Assembly (NCBI RefSeq): GCF_051967035.1
Contig: NZ_JBQCKK010000001.1
Span: 248,001-312,000, forward strand
Direction of reading: 5' to 3'
Length of the DNA stretch: 64,000 nt
Source of the DNA: Brevibacillus sp051967035
Lineage (GTDB): Bacteria > Bacillota > Bacilli > Brevibacillales > Brevibacillaceae
Shown here one piece after another: positions 43,961 through 51,860 of the stretch. The translations under genes were made by a program, and so were the position numbers. Position 1 is the first letter of the stretch, and every line of letters begins with the position of its first letter. The notes below the pieces were generated by a model that saw only the letters and a list, made by a program, of their open reading frames with translations, ran no database searches and was not told the DNA's origin.

Positions 43961-44051
43961 GGAGAGTTACCCAAGAGGCCGAAGGGGACGGTTTGCTAAA
44001 CCGTTAGTATGCGCAAGCGTAGCGAGGGTTCGAATCCCTCACTCTCCGCCA
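43961..44051 (+). tRNA. tRNA-Ser (anticodon GCT)
   Basis: Acceptor GGAGAGT pairs with ACTCTCC, the anticodon GCT is at 43995-43997, and the long variable arm (TATGCGCAAGCGTA) marks a class II serine tRNA. CCA is encoded at 44049-44051. Confidence 0.97.
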
Positions 44052-44062
44052 TTTTGTATTTC

Positions 44063-44139
44063 GGCGGCGTAGCTCAGCTGGTTAGAGCGTTCGGTTCATA
44101 CCCGAAAGGTCGGGGGTTCGATTCCCTCCACCGCTACCA
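44063..44139 (+). tRNA. tRNA-Met, elongator (anticodon CAT)
   Basis: Cloverleaf with anticodon CAT at 44097-44099 (stem TTCGG/CCGAA), T stem GGGGG/CCCTC and encoded CCA. It differs from an initiator, which would have three G-C pairs at the anticodon stem end, and from tRNA-Ile2. The acceptor stem GGCGGCG against CACCGCT has a C6-A67 mismatch at the position expected to hold T-A. Confidence 0.93.
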
Positions 44140-44140
44140 A

Positions 44141-44214
44141 AGGGGCATAGTTTAACGGTAGAACGAAGGTCTCCAAAACCTTTGGTGTGGGTTCGATTCC
44201 TACTGCCCCTGCCA
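44141..44214 (+). tRNA. tRNA-Trp (anticodon CCA)
   Basis: Acceptor AGGGGCA pairs with TGCCCCT. The anticodon CCA is at 44173-44175 in loop CTCCAAA. CCA end is encoded. Confidence 0.97.
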
Positions 44215-44235
44215 GAAGAGCGAAGCGTTCTGCAT

Positions 44236-44312
44236 GGCGGTCGTGGCGAAGGGGTTAACGCACCGGATTGTGGCTCCGGCATTCGTGGGTTCGAGTCCCA
44301 TCGATCGCCCCA
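44236..44312 (+). tRNA. tRNA-His (anticodon GTG)
   Basis: The acceptor stem GCGGTCG/CGATCGC is extended by G-1 opposite C73, the mark of histidine tRNA. Anticodon GTG is at 44270-44272, and CCA is encoded. Confidence 0.97.
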
Positions 44313-44317
44313 TCTAC

Positions 44318-44391
44318 GGGAGTATAGCCAAGGGGTAAGGCACGGGTCTGCAAAACCCTTATCCCCGGTTCAAATCCGGGTACTCCCTCCA
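44318..44391 (+). tRNA. tRNA-Cys (anticodon GCA)
   Basis: Acceptor GGGAGTA pairs with TACTCCC, with T73. Anticodon GCA is at 44350-44352. CCA is encoded. Confidence 0.97.
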
Positions 44392-44397
44392 TCTCTT

Positions 44398-44474
<77 letters not shown>

Positions 44475-44482
44475 TCTATGCC

Positions 44483-44533
44483 AAAAGACCTCGTACAAAC
44501 TCAACGGCCGCTTGAGTTTGTACGAGGTCTTTT
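44483..44533 (+). terminator. Terminator of the tRNA cluster (22-bp perfect stem)
   Basis: AAAAGACCTCGTACAAACTC continues for two more bases (44483-44504) and pairs base for base with 44512-44533 around the 7-nt loop CGGCCGC. It is unusually long and without mismatch; the outer A/T pairs form the U tract on either strand. Confidence 0.85.
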
Positions 44534-44776
44534 CGTTGAACAACCGTCATTTTATCGACAGAAAATGACGAATCCTGACAGACATATAATAAGGAAGCTT
44601 CTCATATGCTTACGAGTAGATTCCCGCAAACAAGAATCCCCTCTTTGATAGAACGAATGACCAGAAAAAAAGATACGCATGTGGACAACCATTTTGATTT
44701 GGCAGACGGATACTTGGGGAGTACGGCGCATCGTAAAACCGCAGACCAGAAAGGAAGACCACGAAACACGTCGTGG
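44534..44776. other. Intergenic stretch after the tRNA cluster
   Basis: No convincing gene. A TATAAT (44585-44590) and AAGGAAG precede a 76-codon open frame (44606-44836), but its product has no family character and its end runs antisense into the next gene, so it is not called. Confidence 0.5.
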
Positions 44777-45034
44777 TCAACTAAAAGGATTGTAGTAGTA
44801 GAGACCATGCAGGTAACGCCGCTCGGCTTTTTCTAGGGCCGTTGCCTTTTCGCTCTCCAGAGACGCACGAAGCTTCTCCCAAAACTCGGGAGTGGCATCG
44901 CTCAAATCGACCTCCAGCTTGTCGCCAACCAGGTTGCGAATCAGCTGCCAATCATCCGGATGTTCATACTGCTTCATGCCGCCGCCAATGAGCCGAATAT
45001 CGTGCAGCAGCTGTTTGATCGTTTCGGGAATCAT
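44777..45034 (-). CDS. Small hypothetical protein
   Basis: An 85-residue acidic, helical protein that I do not recognise. It begins MIPETIKQLLHDIRLIGGG and ends in an aromatic-rich YLHGLYYYNPFS. The ATG ending at 45034 is chosen because GGGGG lies 6 bp before it; an in-frame ATG upstream (MAKKTNYE...) has no site. It lies on the minus strand between the tRNA cluster and tRNA-Leu, with no operon partner. No signal peptide or membrane segment is seen. Coding is probable, but support is modest. Confidence 0.6.
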   Translation of the reverse strand: MIPETIKQLLHDIRLIGGGMKQYEHPDDWQLIRNLVGDKLEVDLSDATPEFWEKLRASLESEKATALEKAERRYLHGLYYYNPFS

Positions 45035-45297
45035 CGTTTTCCCCCGTTGTCGAAAATTTTTTTTGAAAATGCGGATCGTCTGCTCTTGCTCATAATTTGT
45101 CTTTTTCGCCATGAAATATGTAAGAAAGCCGAAAAATATCGCGCCGCAGTTTGGGGGTGCTCGTGGCGAATCGCGGAGAACAGGTCCCCATAGCACGTCC
45201 ATCTTTTTTGGAAAATACAACAAAAACCGCATGCTTCGACAGAGAGCGGATGTGGTTTCCGGGTGGAATTTGGGCATTCGGATGGAGGAACTCGCTA
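45035..45297. other. Intergenic stretch before tRNA-Leu
   Basis: AT-rich sequence without a gene I can support. The open frames that cross it run through the tRNA-Leu gene and have no ribosome-binding site. The promoter of tRNA-Leu begins at its right end. Confidence 0.5.
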
Positions 45298-45326
45298 TTG
45301 ACTTCGAAAATTGGATTGTGTATACT
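45298..45326 (+). promoter_or_regulatory. Promoter of tRNA-Leu
   Basis: TTGACT (45298-45303) and TATACT (45321-45326) are 17 bp apart, about 48 bp before the tRNA. Confidence 0.8.
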
Positions 45327-45373
45327 CAAGAGCGTGATTCTGCGGCAGGCAAGGAATCTGTTTGCTGCAACAG

Positions 45374-45458
45374 GCGGTCGTGGTGGAATTGGCAGACACA
45401 CCATCTTGAGGGGGTGGCGGGGAGACCCGTGCGAGTTCGAGTCTCGCCGACCGCACCA
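45374..45458 (+). tRNA. tRNA-Leu (anticodon GAG)
   Basis: Acceptor GCGGTCG pairs with CGACCGC, and a long variable arm (class II) follows the anticodon stem CCATC/GGTGG. Anticodon GAG is at 45408-45410 and CCA is encoded. It is a single-gene unit with its own promoter and terminator. Confidence 0.96.
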
Positions 45459-45508
45459 TCGTGTCCCAGCGAGGACGAAGATCGGATCTCGTGTTTTCGA
45501 AATAAATC

Positions 45509-45536
45509 AAGCCTTTTCGACAAGGGCTTTTTTTTC
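45509..45536 (+). terminator. Terminator after tRNA-Leu
   Basis: AAGCCTT pairs with AAGGGCTT (one unpaired G) and continues into a run of eight T. Confidence 0.75.
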
Positions 45537-45622
45537 TGCTCATGTTCCGGGCTTGTCGAATAGAAAGAGAAAAAGGTGGGAAAGGTGTTAGCAGTGCCTT
45601 CTTTTTTCCCACTTTTGGGTCA

Positions 45623-45651
45623 TTGATCTTGAACCGCTTTTGATGTACACT
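45623..45651 (+). promoter_or_regulatory. Candidate promoter for the GT2 gene
   Basis: TTGATC and TACACT are 17 bp apart, 95 bp before the gene. Confidence 0.55.
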
Positions 45652-45745
45652 CCCAATTGGGAGAAAGACAATAGAGAAATGTTGGAAAAACAACACTACC
45701 TGAATCAGATCAGACCCAATTTGATCAGGTCGAGGAGAAGAACCC

Positions 45746-46984
45746 ATGAGTGTAATTAGAGAGATCATTGAGGGATTATTCATCGGATTCACTTCAACGG
45801 TAGGTGTCATTAGCACGTACCAAACACTGGTTTCTTGTGCAGGCCTGTTCCGCAAGAAGGAGCAGGTGACAAGCGAGCCACAAAAAACATTTGCTGTATT
45901 GGTTGCGGCGCATAACGAAAGTGCCGTAATCGCTCCACTGATTGAGAACCTGAAAAAGCTCGACTACCCACGCGAAATGTACGACATCTTCGTCATTTGC
46001 GACAACTGTACAGATAACACAGCTGAGATCAGTCGGGCACACGGAGCCATTGCGTGCGAGCGGTTTGACGCGTCCAAGCGCGGAAAAGGCTACGGGATTG
46101 AGTGGATGCTGGAGAATCTCTGGGCAAGGCCGAAGCAGTACGATGCCGTCGTCATGTTTGATGCAGACAATCTGGTTGAAAAGAACTTCCTGAAAGTGAT
46201 GAACGACCGTCTGCTCAAAGGCGAGCGTGTGATTCAAGGCTATCTGGATTCGAAAAACCCGTTTGACTCCTGGATTACCCTGTCTTATGCTGTGACGTAT
46301 TGGTTTACCAACCGCATGTGGCAGCTGGCCCGTCACAACCTCGGTCTGCCGAACACATTGGGCGGCACGGGCTTGTGTATCGAGAGCAGCCTGCTCAAGG
46401 AGATGGGCTGGGGAGCGACCAGCCTGACGGAAGACCTGGAGTTTGCCACACGCTGCATCGAGCGAGGCATTTATCCGACCTGGGCGCATGATACGAAGGT
46501 ATGGGATGAGAAGCCGATTGACCTGAAAGCTTCCATGCGCCAACGCTTGCGCTGGATGCAGGGCCACTACGATGTGGCGGGACGCTACATTGGAAGTATG
46601 CTGAAAAACGCCGTGAAGACAAGAAGACTGGGCATGCTTGACGCGGCCTTCTACCTGTTCCAGCCGATGTACGTGCTGATGGTGACGATGATGTCCTTGC
46701 TGTTTTTGGGCCGGTATTTTGACATTGCGGCTCTGACGCCTGCTGCTACCATCCTGCCAACCTGGCTGGTGTACGGATCTACCGCTGTGTTTTATTTATT
46801 GCCGTTTCTGGCGCTCTACCTCGAAAAGGTGCCGCTCAAAGGATATCTGGGACTGCTCTTGTTGCCGTTCTTTTTCCTTACCTGGTTGCCGATCTTGTTT
46901 TACGCATTTTTCACCAAGAAAAATCAGGTGTGGAGCCATACGTCCCACACCCGCGCGATTCGCATCGAGGAGATCCAGCAATAG
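45746..46984 (+). CDS. Membrane glycosyltransferase, family 2
   Basis: A 412-residue processive-type GT2. One N-terminal helix (about 8-30), then the GT-A domain with VLVAAHNESAVI (about 51), the metal-binding MFDADN (DxD, about 140), GGTGLCIE (about 207), TEDLEF (about 227, the general base Asp) and QRLRWMQG (QxxRW-type, about 267). Three C-terminal helices follow (about 305-395). It resembles N-acetylglucosaminyl or beta-glucan synthases that act at the membrane. The sugar is unknown. The ATG follows GAGGAGAAG. It stands alone between its own promoter and terminator, without deacetylase or export neighbours. Confidence 0.9.
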   Translation: MSVIREIIEGLFIGFTSTVGVISTYQTLVSCAGLFRKKEQVTSEPQKTFAVLVAAHNESAVIAPLIENLKKLDYPREMYDIFVICDNCTDNTAEISRAHGAIACERFDASKRGKGYGIEWMLENLWARPKQYDAVVMFDADNLVEKNFLKVMNDRLLKGERVIQGYLDSKNPFDSWITLSYAVTYWFTNRMWQLARHNLGLPNTLGGTGLCIESSLLKEMGWGATSLTEDLEFATRCIERGIYPTWAHDTKVWDEKPIDLKASMRQRLRWMQGHYDVAGRYIGSMLKNAVKTRRLGMLDAAFYLFQPMYVLMVTMMSLLFLGRYFDIAALTPAATILPTWLVYGSTAVFYLLPFLALYLEKVPLKGYLGLLLLPFFFLTWLPILFYAFFTKKNQVWSHTSHTRAIRIEEIQQ

Positions 46985-47009
46985 GCACGAAACGCAAACG
47001 CATAAACAA

Positions 47010-47045
47010 AAGCCACAGGGGCGATCTGCACCTGTGGCTTTCCTG
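47010..47045 (+). terminator. Terminator after the GT2 gene
   Basis: AAGCCACAGG pairs with CCTGTGGCTT around an 11-nt loop. The T run after it is short (TTCCTGTT), so efficiency may be moderate. Confidence 0.65.
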
Positions 47046-47191
47046 TTAGGGACAGTGGCGGAAGAAGCCGCTGATCTGGTATAATGACGCGATCAGCACC
47101 AAAGAGAGCGCCGTGCAGCCGGGAACAAGGCATGGGCGCATGGGCTGCGAGCCAACAAGAAGCACGCAGCTGCGGGACGAGGAGGAAGACG

Positions 47192-48163
47192 GTGAGGAAG
47201 CTGGCACCCCAACACGACAATGACGTCACTCCCTTGCTATGGGGAGACAAACGATACCATTCCTGGAACTACCACTTGCGTTCCATCTTTCACGAAAAGA
47301 TTTTCAAGGTTCCGCTGGACGGAGGTTTCAGCTGTCCGAATCGGGACGGCAAGGTAGCGACAGGGGGCTGCACATTTTGCAGCGCGCGCGGCTCCGGCGA
47401 TTTTGCCGGCGACCGGAGAATGGACCTGGAGCGGCAGTTTCACGATGTGAAGGCGCGGATGCACGAAAAGTGGCCACAGGCCAAATACATCGGCTTTTTC
47501 CAGGCGTATACGAACACGTACGCGCCTGTCAACGAACTGCGAGAGATGTACGAGGTGATTCTCAAGCAGGAAGGGGTAGTAGGTCTCTCGATCGCTACAC
47601 GCCCCGACTGCCTGCCGGACGATGTCGTGGAGTATTTGGCGGAGCTGAACGAGCGGACGTACCTGTGGGTGGAACTGGGCCTGCAAACGATACACGAGCA
47701 TACCGCGCAGCTGATTAACCGGGGACACGACTATGCCTGCTATGTCGATGCGGTGGCGAGGCTGCGCAAGCACAACATTCGCGTCTGTACGCATATCATT
47801 TACGGGCTGCCGGGAGAATCGCACGAGGAAATGATGCAGACGGCAGAGGCGGTTGCCCATCTCGACGTGCAAGGCATCAAAATCCACTTGCTGCACCTGC
47901 TGCGCAAAACGCCGATGGTCAAGCAGTACGAAGCGGGCCTGCTGAAATTTCTTTCGCAGGAGGAGTACACCAAGCTGGCGGTGGATACACTCGAAATGCT
48001 GCCGCCGGAAATGATTGTTCACCGTATCACAGGCGATGGGCCAAAAGACTTGCTGATCGGGCCGATGTGGAGTCGCAAGAAGTGGGAAGTGCTGAACGGA
48101 ATCCATGCCGAGCTGAACCGTCGAAACAGCTGGCAGGGAAAATTGTACGTTCCGCGCGGATAA
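47192..48163 (+). CDS. TIGR01212-family radical SAM protein (YtqA-like)
   Basis: A 323-residue radical-SAM protein. The cluster motif is CTFCSARG with the first cysteine in SCPNRDG (CxxxxxxGGCxFC-type arrangement, about residues 41-62), and RYHSWNYHLR near the start is typical of the TIGR01212 family. Its substrate is not established. The start GTG 47192 is chosen because GAGGAGG lies 6 bp before it; a frame opening further upstream (47084) has no site. A methyltransferase partner (ytqB), which follows in many Bacilli, is absent here. A bidirectional terminator separates it from the convergent phosphodiesterase. Confidence 0.92.
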   Translation: MRKLAPQHDNDVTPLLWGDKRYHSWNYHLRSIFHEKIFKVPLDGGFSCPNRDGKVATGGCTFCSARGSGDFAGDRRMDLERQFHDVKARMHEKWPQAKYIGFFQAYTNTYAPVNELREMYEVILKQEGVVGLSIATRPDCLPDDVVEYLAELNERTYLWVELGLQTIHEHTAQLINRGHDYACYVDAVARLRKHNIRVCTHIIYGLPGESHEEMMQTAEAVAHLDVQGIKIHLLHLLRKTPMVKQYEAGLLKFLSQEEYTKLAVDTLEMLPPEMIVHRITGDGPKDLLIGPMWSRKKWEVLNGIHAELNRRNSWQGKLYVPRG

Positions 48164-48179
48164 GAAGGAATGGTCAAGC

Positions 48180-48209
48180 AAAAAGGAGCCTTTGCGGAGG
48201 CTCCTTTTT
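48180..48209. terminator. Bidirectional terminator
   Basis: AAAAAGGAGCC pairs with GGCTCCTTTTT. It serves the radical-SAM gene and the convergent phosphodiesterase. Confidence 0.87.
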
Positions 48210-48216
48210 AGTTGGT

Positions 48217-48945
48217 CTACTCGACCTGAATGATTTTTCTGGCCCGCCCCGGGTAGTTGGTGATGATCCCGTCCACGCCGATATCGACGGCCCGCTGGAT
48301 TTGCCGACTGCTGTTTACCGTCCAGCCGTAGACGGTAAAATGGCGCTGTTTGGCTTCTTGGACGAGCTCGGGTGTCAACTGGTCGTACGGCACGTGCAAC
48401 TGCTCGCAGCGATACTGGCTGGCAACTGCCCACGGCTTGGCGATCGGGCCGACGTATAAAAGTCCGGTCGTTTGCGCAGGGTCCAATTCTTTGATACGCA
48501 ACAAACTGTCGAAGTTAAACGTGGAAATGATTGTTCGCTCCGTCAGCTGGTAGCGCCGGATCAGCTCCATGACTTTTTCTTCAAGGTCGGGCTGTTTTTG
48601 AAAAAAGTTTTTCAACTCGATGATGAAGCGCAACGATGTATCGGAAAAAGCTTCCAATACCTCCCGCAGAACGGGAATCCGGGCTTTGGGAAAACGCGTG
48701 GAACAAACCTTGTCTGCACGCAGCTGGCGCAGCTCGCGCAGCGTATAGCCGCGCACGGGGCCATGGCCGCTTGTTGTCCGTTCCAGCCGGTGATCGTGGA
48801 TGACGACCAGCTTGTTGTCGCGGCTGAGCTGGACGTCCAGCTCAATCCCGTCCGCGTGCTTGCGGACAGCAGCATGAAAGGCTTCCATCGTGTTTTCCGG
48901 ATACAGGCCGGAAGCGCCGCGATGCGCGAACACAAGTGTGGACAC
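48217..48945 (-). CDS. Glycerophosphodiester phosphodiesterase
   Basis: A 242-residue cytoplasmic enzyme that splits glycerophosphodiesters to glycerol-3-phosphate and an alcohol. The GDPD motifs are clear: FAHRGASGLYPENTM (HR and E, about residues 7-21), ELDVQLSRD (about 36) and VVIHDH (about 48). The GTG ending at 48945 is chosen because GGGAGGAAG lies 6 bp upstream; the open frame continues but without a site. The absence of a signal peptide sets it apart from secreted GlpQ and makes it like the cytoplasmic UgpQ/YqiK type. Confidence 0.94.
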   Translation of the reverse strand: MSTLVFAHRGASGLYPENTMEAFHAAVRKHADGIELDVQLSRDNKLVVIHDHRLERTTSGHGPVRGYTLRELRQLRADKVCSTRFPKARIPVLREVLEAFSDTSLRFIIELKNFFQKQPDLEEKVMELIRRYQLTERTIISTFNFDSLLRIKELDPAQTTGLLYVGPIAKPWAVASQYRCEQLHVPYDQLTPELVQEAKQRHFTVYGWTVNSSRQIQRAVDIGVDGIITNYPGRARKIIQVE

Positions 48946-49040
48946 GTGGGCTTCCTCCCTTCTCAGACGTTTCGTGCCTTTTACAAGCATATGTAAGTCG
49001 CCCCTCAATACTGCCTATGGTGAGGGGCACAAACGTGTTC

Positions 49041-49124
49041 CTATGAAATCGAGACGAGAACGATGACGAGGAGAACGAACAAAACCAAGACAAGGGCGAA
49101 GTCGTTGTTTCTGTTGCAGCTCAT
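49041..49124 (-). CDS. YjcZ-like small sporulation-type membrane peptide
   Basis: A 27-residue peptide, MSCNRNNDFALVLVLFVLLV plus seven residues, preceded by AGGAGGGGG. The pattern, a short polar head and FALxxVLFxLLxIV, is that of the YjcZ/SscA family of small hydrophobic proteins found in spores or the spore coat. One membrane helix fills the C-terminal two thirds. It lies 95 bp upstream of the phosphodiesterase on the same strand. It is below usual gene-size limits, but the strong ribosome-binding site supports it. Confidence 0.75.
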   Translation of the reverse strand: MSCNRNNDFALVLVLFVLLVIVLVSIS

Positions 49125-49272
49125 CAATACCCCCTCCTTCCCAGATGGAGCAACTCCCTTCATCTTATGAGCCAATAGGGAAAATGGCGCTCGTCGAATG
49201 CCCAACCTCTCCTCATTTGTGCCTGGCTGCCCACTTTTTATACAGATTGGCAGATGACGGGGAGGCTCCATT

Positions 49273-49281
49273 TGCTACAAT
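49273..49281 (+). promoter_or_regulatory. Extended -10 element before ablB
   Basis: TGCTACAAT (TGn plus TACAAT) lies 35 bp before the start codon. A TTGGCA at 49247 is 23 bp upstream, too far for a normal -35. Confidence 0.4.
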
Positions 49282-49315
49282 GAAAGCACACGGAAATCAG
49301 GGAAGGGGTAGTGAC

Positions 49316-50170
49316 ATGCCACAGATGGAAGAGATGCTTGCCGCCGGAGATTTGGTGGACGATCCGAAAAACCGCCGGGTCAAGCTGCATCAGTACGATT
49401 CGGCGCAGCTGAAAACATACGACCAGATGCTGCGGGAGGTGGCAGCAAAGTCCCATGCCACCAAGCTGATCGTGTACGGGAAGAAGCGGGATGTAGCGGA
49501 GTGGCTCGCGCTTGGCTATCGGCAGGAAGGGGTCATTGACGGCTTTTTTCGCGGAGAAAATGCCTACATGCTCGCAGCGTATACGACAGAGGAACGGGCA
49601 ACGTCCGCAGCGCCGGAGCTGGCCGAGGAAATTTTGGCGCTGAGTCTGGCCAAAGCGGGCGCAGGGGAAGAAAAGCCGCTGCCGGAAGGGTATCGCATAC
49701 GGCCGGCAACCGAGGCGGATGCAGGGGAGCTGGCACGGCTGTACAGCCTTGTGTTCGCAACGTATCCAACTCCCATGGATGATCCGTCGTACGTGCGAAA
49801 AACAATGCAGGAGGGCACGATCTACTACGTCGTCGAGCAGGCAGGAAACATTGCCTGCGCAGCTTCCGCCGAGGTGTCAAAACGCATGGGCTCGGCAGAA
49901 ATGACCGACTGTGCCACCCATCCGGATCACGCCGGAAAGGGCCTTCTCCAGCCGCTGTTTCGCGCCTTGGAAAAACGGATGGAGGAGGCAGGGATTTACT
50001 ATCTCTACACGTTGACACGGGCCCAATCGGCAGGGATGAACGTGACAGCGGCCAAGATGGGCTATGAATACCGGGGGCGGCTCATCAACAACTGTACGAT
50101 TTTCTCCGGATTCGAAGACATGAACATCTGGGTGAAGCCGCTGCGGCCGACCAGGGAGTCATCCGTCTAG
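49316..50170 (+). CDS. ablB: Beta-lysine N6-acetyltransferase (AblB/YodP family)
   Basis: A 284-residue protein with an N-terminal part typical of AblB (residues about 1-120, including KLIVYGKKRDVAEWLALGY and GVIDGFF) and a C-terminal GNAT domain (about 125-284, with RPATEADAGELARLYS and the acetyl-CoA loop DCATHPDHAGKGLLQPLF). AblB acetylates the 6-amino group of beta-lysine, an osmolyte in archaea and an intermediate in the Bacillus yodP-type cluster. The partner KamA (lysine 2,3-aminomutase) is not in the window. GGAAGGGG precedes the ATG. Its stop overlaps the convergent PucR-type regulator by 4 bp, and the rest of the presumed pathway lies beyond that gene. Confidence 0.9.
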   Translation: MPQMEEMLAAGDLVDDPKNRRVKLHQYDSAQLKTYDQMLREVAAKSHATKLIVYGKKRDVAEWLALGYRQEGVIDGFFRGENAYMLAAYTTEERATSAAPELAEEILALSLAKAGAGEEKPLPEGYRIRPATEADAGELARLYSLVFATYPTPMDDPSYVRKTMQEGTIYYVVEQAGNIACAASAEVSKRMGSAEMTDCATHPDHAGKGLLQPLFRALEKRMEEAGIYYLYTLTRAQSAGMNVTAAKMGYEYRGRLINNCTIFSGFEDMNIWVKPLRPTRESSV

Positions 50171-51711
50171 CTGGGAGAAGGAAACAGCTGCAGGTGCAGA
50201 CGGCGTGCCATAAGCGCCAGTTGAAGCTGCCAGCGTTGATGGGCGTCGTCCAGGCGACAGCCTGTCTTTTCTTCGATCTGGGTCAGGCGGTATTTCAAGG
50301 TGTGGCGGTGAATATATAACGTTTGGGAGGTTTGCAGACCGTTCCCGTTTTGGGCCAGGTACACGTCCAGCGTTTCCAGCAGTTGCTGGTTGTACTTGCT
50401 GTCGTAACGCATGACAGGCTCCAGAACGGGCTTCCACAGCCTCAGCAGGCTCTGTTCATCGCGGCGGTACGGAAACAGGAACTGGTAGCCTTGCATATCG
50501 TGATAGCGCAGTATGGCAGGAGCGCGAGCGAGCAAGGGATAGGCTTGCAGCGCGAACATGGCTTCCTCCGCGGCGCCTGACACGTCTGTCAGTTGATCGC
50601 GCGAATCGCTGATGGCGACCTGCAGGGCGGGGGAAGGGTGCAGCCCCTGCCAGCGTGACGTGAACTGCTCCAGCAGTTGCAGGCTGGTCCGGTCATCGGG
50701 CAGGACGAACAACAGGCAGTGAGGACGCTCCCGCAGCAGATACGAGCGCTGGTGGCGGTCGCAAAGCCTGCGCATCAGCGTGATGACGCTTTGGTGCAGC
50801 TCGCCCAGTCTGTCCGGTTCCGCCGTGTCCACCTTGACGGCTACGACGAAATGCTTGCCCGACAGCGGATATCCGAGCATGCGACAGCGGTTTTCCAACT
50901 CTTGCGGGCTCATCGGCTTTCCGTTTAAAAGCTCTTCGACGAAGTCGCCCTTGAGCCGCCATTCCGTCGCGGAAACAGCGCGTTCTTTTACATATTCCAG
51001 CGCACACAAGGTGGCGGCGTGCTGGAGCGCCACCTCGTCCAGCTCCTTCCACGCCTCGCGCGGCTTGACCAGACTGAGTGTGCCAAAATGCTCGCGACTG
51101 GCGCGGATCGGCACCGTATGCACCTGTTCTGTTGCATCGCCATGGGACCATGCTGTTGTGCAACCGTGCTGCGTCACTTCAAAGCCGAGAGCGTCCAGGA
51201 GCGTCACGACGCCACCGGTCAGCTCGGCCAGCTCGGCGGCGATGGCGGGCAGCCCGCCTTTGGACAGGGCTGCGTCAATCATGCGGTTGTGGATCGCCTG
51301 CGAGTAGGCGAGCGTCTCGAACTGCCGATTGACGATCGGCTGCAAAATCGCTTTGGTGATGGTGGAAAAATTGATTTCGGTAGGAATTTCGATGAGCGGG
51401 AGCTGATAGCGATCGGCCAGCGCCAGAAAGCTTTCAGGAATCTCCCGCAAGTAAAACCCGGTGTGGATCGCGACCCCGCTCAGCTTTTGCTTGGCCAGCG
51501 TCGGGATGAACGAGCTTTGCCGCTCCCCGTTTTCCGCGAGTCCGAAGCCGGTTGTAATCAAAAATTCGCCTTCCTGCAGACGGCTGGCGTCCTCCAGCAC
51601 CTCGACAATCGTCACCCACCGAATCGGATTGTCCAGTCCGCCCGCTCCTGCGACCAATCGCGTCTGCACCATGTCAGGCAGTTGCAGAGCCTCTCTGATC
51701 GTAATCGTCAC
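50167..51711 (-). CDS. PucR-family transcriptional regulator
   Basis: A 514-residue regulator. The N-terminal PucR/purine-catabolism ligand domain (about 1-130, starting MTITIREALQL and holding EGEFLITTGFGLA) is followed by a CdaR-GGDEF-like middle (about 280-400) and a C-terminal helix-turn-helix (about 445-505: NGLQTSQTLYIHRHTLKYRL; shorter HRHTLKYRLTQIE). Members respond to amino or purine catabolites and usually control the neighbouring operon. GTG ending 51711, with GGAGGTGTG before it, is the start. It is divergent from the aminotransferase gene 150 bp away and is likely its activator; that is inference from position. Confidence 0.9.
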   Translation of the reverse strand: MTITIREALQLPDMVQTRLVAGAGGLDNPIRWVTIVEVLEDASRLQEGEFLITTGFGLAENGERQSSFIPTLAKQKLSGVAIHTGFYLREIPESFLALADRYQLPLIEIPTEINFSTITKAILQPIVNRQFETLAYSQAIHNRMIDAALSKGGLPAIAAELAELTGGVVTLLDALGFEVTQHGCTTAWSHGDATEQVHTVPIRASREHFGTLSLVKPREAWKELDEVALQHAATLCALEYVKERAVSATEWRLKGDFVEELLNGKPMSPQELENRCRMLGYPLSGKHFVVAVKVDTAEPDRLGELHQSVITLMRRLCDRHQRSYLLRERPHCLLFVLPDDRTSLQLLEQFTSRWQGLHPSPALQVAISDSRDQLTDVSGAAEEAMFALQAYPLLARAPAILRYHDMQGYQFLFPYRRDEQSLLRLWKPVLEPVMRYDSKYNQQLLETLDVYLAQNGNGLQTSQTLYIHRHTLKYRLTQIEEKTGCRLDDAHQRWQLQLALMARRLHLQLFPSPS

Positions 51712-51739
51712 GAGACACACCTCCGGATGGCAACGAATC

Positions 51740-51758
51740 TTTATACAAAATGTACAAA
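51740..51758. promoter_or_regulatory. Imperfect palindrome, candidate PucR-type operator
   Basis: TTTATACA-AAA-TGTACAAA, with one mismatch between the arms, lies 28 bp before the regulator gene and about 100 bp before the aminotransferase gene. It is the only clear palindrome in the divergent region. Confidence 0.4.
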
Positions 51759-51860
51759 AGATTGGGTCTCTTCGCCATCTTTTTTTGCCAGCGCGTCGGA
51801 TGGATGAACAGAACAGGTCGGCTAGGATAAAGGGAGAGAAGAAACGAGGTGGCGACAACC

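Noticed and set aside
44063..44139. Initiator tRNA-Met or tRNA-Ile2 (CAT)
   Set aside because: The anticodon stem lacks the three G-C pairs of an initiator, and the body differs from the tRNA-Ile2 pattern; elongator Met fits best.
44606..44836. A 76-codon plus-strand frame with TATAAT and AAGGAAG upstream
   Set aside because: The signals are attractive, but the product has no family or structural signature and overlaps antisense the end of the better-supported gene at 44777-45034. It is not excluded by expression data.
45111..45591. Open frames across the tRNA-Leu gene
   Set aside because: They run through a clear tRNA and lack ribosome-binding sites.
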